In this document: positions 4,769 to 6,139 of the stretch, piece by piece | Position numbering within the stretch: position 1 is the first letter of the stretch | Layout: each line of letters opens with the position of its first letter | Assembly: GCA_018715105.1 (NCBI GenBank) | Contig: DVMG01000133.1 | Location: forward strand, 1-6,139 | Source: Candidatus Ventricola intestinavium | GTDB taxonomy: Bacteria; Bacillota; Clostridia; Christensenellales; Aristaeellaceae | DNA length: 6,139 bases | Reading direction: 5' to 3' | The notes under the pieces: generated by a model | Told to the model about the DNA's origin: nothing | Database searches by the model: none | What the model saw: the letters and a program-made list of their open reading frames with translations, nothing else | Program-made: the position numbers and the translations under genes

Positions 4769-6043
4769 TCACTCGATCATGATGCGCAGGATCTCCTCAT
4801 CGGTCTGGCGCATGCCGTCCTTGCCCAGCCGGCCCACGCTGGCGATTGTGTTCTCCACGCCCTTTTTTACAATTCCCTCTCCGCTGCGGAATTCCTTCCC
4901 GGCCCGCGCCATCTGATAGCCCATCAGCGCCGCATGCACGGCGCTGGCAATCTTCGCCGCGCAGGAGGGCTTGGCTCCATCGCAGATCGTTCCGGAAAGA
5001 ATGGCCAGCCCGTTGACAATCGTGTGATTGATGAGATCCAGATCTCCCCCGTCCAGATAAGCGATGGCCGCACCGCTGGCGCATCCCGCGCTGATCGCCC
5101 CGCAGTAGGCCGACAGGCAGCCGATGGTGGATTTTTCCCGGATAGCGACCAGGTTGCTGATCACAAGCGCACGGTAGAGTTGCTCGTCGGAAACCCCTTT
5201 TTCCCTCGCGTATTCGATCACGGGAACGGACACCGTGATACCCTGATTTCCGCTTCCGGAATTGATGACAACCGGCATCTCACATCCGGACATGCGCGCG
5301 TCCGATCCGGCCGCCGCATAGGCGCATGCGCGCACGCGCACATCGCTTCCATAGCTGTCAAGCAGCACCCTGCCGATGCTCGCCCCCCATTCGCCAGCCA
5401 TTCCCTCCTGTGCAATGGCTGTGTTGCAGGCAATCTGGCGGCCCAGCAGCGCCTGCACATCCGCAAGGTCGCAGGTGTCTGCAAAGTCGACAATGCCCTC
5501 GATGGTCAGCAGTTCCTCATCGGGATCCTCGTCCAGGGTCTCTCCCCTGAGCTCCACATGCAGCAGCTGTTCGTCATCCCGCCCGATCTCCACCACGTTG
5601 GTATGCCGGTCGGCAATTCGCACATGCGCCTCATGCCCCTCTCCCCAGACGCGCACGAGAATATCAAAGAGCCGTGCATCCGGTTTGAGCCCCACCGTGA
5701 TGATTCCCCGGCGAAGGCAGGCGTCGATCTCCCCGATTTTTTCCGGGTTCACGGACGAAATCACCTGGAGTTCGCGCTGCGCGTCCCCGGCGACAAGCCC
5801 TGCCGCGCAGGCGGCGTCAATCCCCTTTTTTCCATTTGTGTTGGGCACGGTCACAGCCTTCGCATTTTTAATAATGTTTCCGCTGACCAGCACCTCCACC
5901 CGTTCAGGGAGGCATCCCAGCGTTTCTCTGGCCAGTGCGGCGGCATAGGCGATGGCGATGGGCTCTGTGCAGCCCATCGCCGCGCGCAGGTGGTTTTTCA
6001 AAACCCGGACGTATGCCTGATAACGTGGATCTGTCTTTTGCAT
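4769..6043 (-). CDS. UPF0597 / L-cysteine desulfidase-like iron-sulfur enzyme
   Basis: This 424-aa protein belongs to the UPF0597 (YhaM/CyuA) family, related to the alpha part of iron-sulfur L-serine dehydratases. Characterised members are cytoplasmic, oxygen-sensitive [4Fe-4S] L-cysteine desulfidases that release pyruvate, ammonia and sulfide. Visible hallmarks are MGCTEPIAIA near the N-terminus (C25), VSGNIIKNA (53-61), the glycine loop SGSGNQG (262-268), and three further Cys: C314 in AYCGA, then C354 and C361 in CDGAKPSC. Together with C25 these are the expected cluster and catalytic cysteines, so it looks active. Length is normal for the family. I chose ATG 6043 because GGAAGGA lies about 10 nt upstream and family homology begins there; an in-frame TTG at 6100 is less likely. 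Substrate could be L-serine or another amino acid. The UPF0489 gene follows closely on the same strand. Confidence 0.9.
   Translation of the reverse strand: MQKTDPRYQAYVRVLKNHLRAAMGCTEPIAIAYAAALARETLGCLPERVEVLVSGNIIKNAKAVTVPNTNGKKGIDAACAAGLVAGDAQRELQVISSVNPEKIGEIDACLRRGIITVGLKPDARLFDILVRVWGEGHEAHVRIADRHTNVVEIGRDDEQLLHVELRGETLDEDPDEELLTIEGIVDFADTCDLADVQALLGRQIACNTAIAQEGMAGEWGASIGRVLLDSYGSDVRVRACAYAAAGSDARMSGCEMPVVINSGSGNQGITVSVPVIEYAREKGVSDEQLYRALVISNLVAIREKSTIGCLSAYCGAISAGCASGAAIAYLDGGDLDLINHTIVNGLAILSGTICDGAKPSCAAKIASAVHAALMGYQMARAGKEFRSGEGIVKKGVENTIASVGRLGKDGMRQTDEEILRIMIE
5322..5343. repeat. 22-bp perfect alternating purine-pyrimidine tract
   Basis: From GCGCATGCGC to GCACAT every step alternates purine and pyrimidine, mostly CG and CA/TG steps. 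It lies inside the desulfidase-like gene, where it encodes part of DVRVRACAY. Such tracts can adopt Z-DNA under negative supercoiling, but here codon choice (GCG, CGC, TGC) explains it equally well. Confidence 0.5.
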
Positions 6044-6096
6044 CTGTTTTTCATCCTTCCCCTTTGCCGCCCACATGCCGGGAGCGATGCCGTATT

Positions 6097-6138
6097 TCAA
6101 TAGAATTTTTTGATCAGATTAGCATACATCCGGATAAC
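6097..6138 (-). CDS. Possible C-terminal tail of an upstream gene
   Basis: One minus-strand frame is open from the right edge for 13 codons (VIRMYANLIKKFY) and stops with TGA at 6099-6097, 53 bp before the desulfidase-like start. The other two minus frames stop sooner. The composition looks protein-like, but 13 codons cannot prove a gene, and no function can be suggested. If real, it would put the desulfidase gene inside a longer operon; no clear promoter is visible between 6044 and 6139. Confidence 0.25.
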   Translation of the reverse strand, partial: VIRMYANLIKKFY

Positions 6139-6139
6139 C

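Noticed and set aside
4520..6103. Plus-strand frame of 527 codons antisense to the desulfidase-like gene
   Set aside because: It is a shadow of the UPF0597 coding frame, has no ribosome binding site, and runs across two genes with convincing opposite-strand motifs.

Overview
The window looks like chromosomal DNA from an endospore-lineage Firmicute (class Clostridia or a close relative). The main evidence is a full-length Spo0A, the master sporulation response regulator, which is confined to Firmicutes. Coding DNA is GC-rich, with many codons ending in G or C, and the short intergenic spaces are more AT-rich. This suggests a high-GC gut-type clostridial lineage, but genus is an inference I cannot settle. 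I see no tRNA, rRNA, CRISPR array, insertion sequence, phage gene or replication origin.

Layout from the right edge, following the dominant leftward (minus-strand) transcription: a possible 13-codon tail of an upstream gene at the edge; a UPF0597/L-cysteine desulfidase-like iron-sulfur enzyme (4769-6043); 65 bp later a UPF0489 arginase-fold protein (3999-4703), probably in the same operon, ending at a weak AT-rich terminator (3952-3988); then spo0A (3016-3801) with its own extended -10 promoter and a perfect 12-bp palindrome in its leader, closed by a good intrinsic terminator (2878-2916). The 307-bp gap 2709-3015 also holds a very stable GC hairpin and a near-perfect leftward sigma-A-type promoter.

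The only rightward gene is an unrecognised single-pass membrane protein (2109-2708). It diverges from an RmuC-family gene (553-2016), and the two -10 elements overlap in the 92-bp shared spacer. The RmuC-like protein has lost the active-site lysine normally found in its DxK motif. After rmuC come a hairpin, then a strong intrinsic terminator whose T-tract ends about 20 bp before the start codon of a membrane protein cut by the left edge (1-311). That geometry suggests an attenuator.

The genes are mostly housekeeping and regulatory: cysteine breakdown, sporulation control and a DNA-maintenance factor. The items most worth a second look are the degenerate RmuC active site, the strong leftward promoter antisense to the unknown gene, the arginase-like UPF0489 protein with unusual motif order, and the terminator placed directly before a ribosome binding site.
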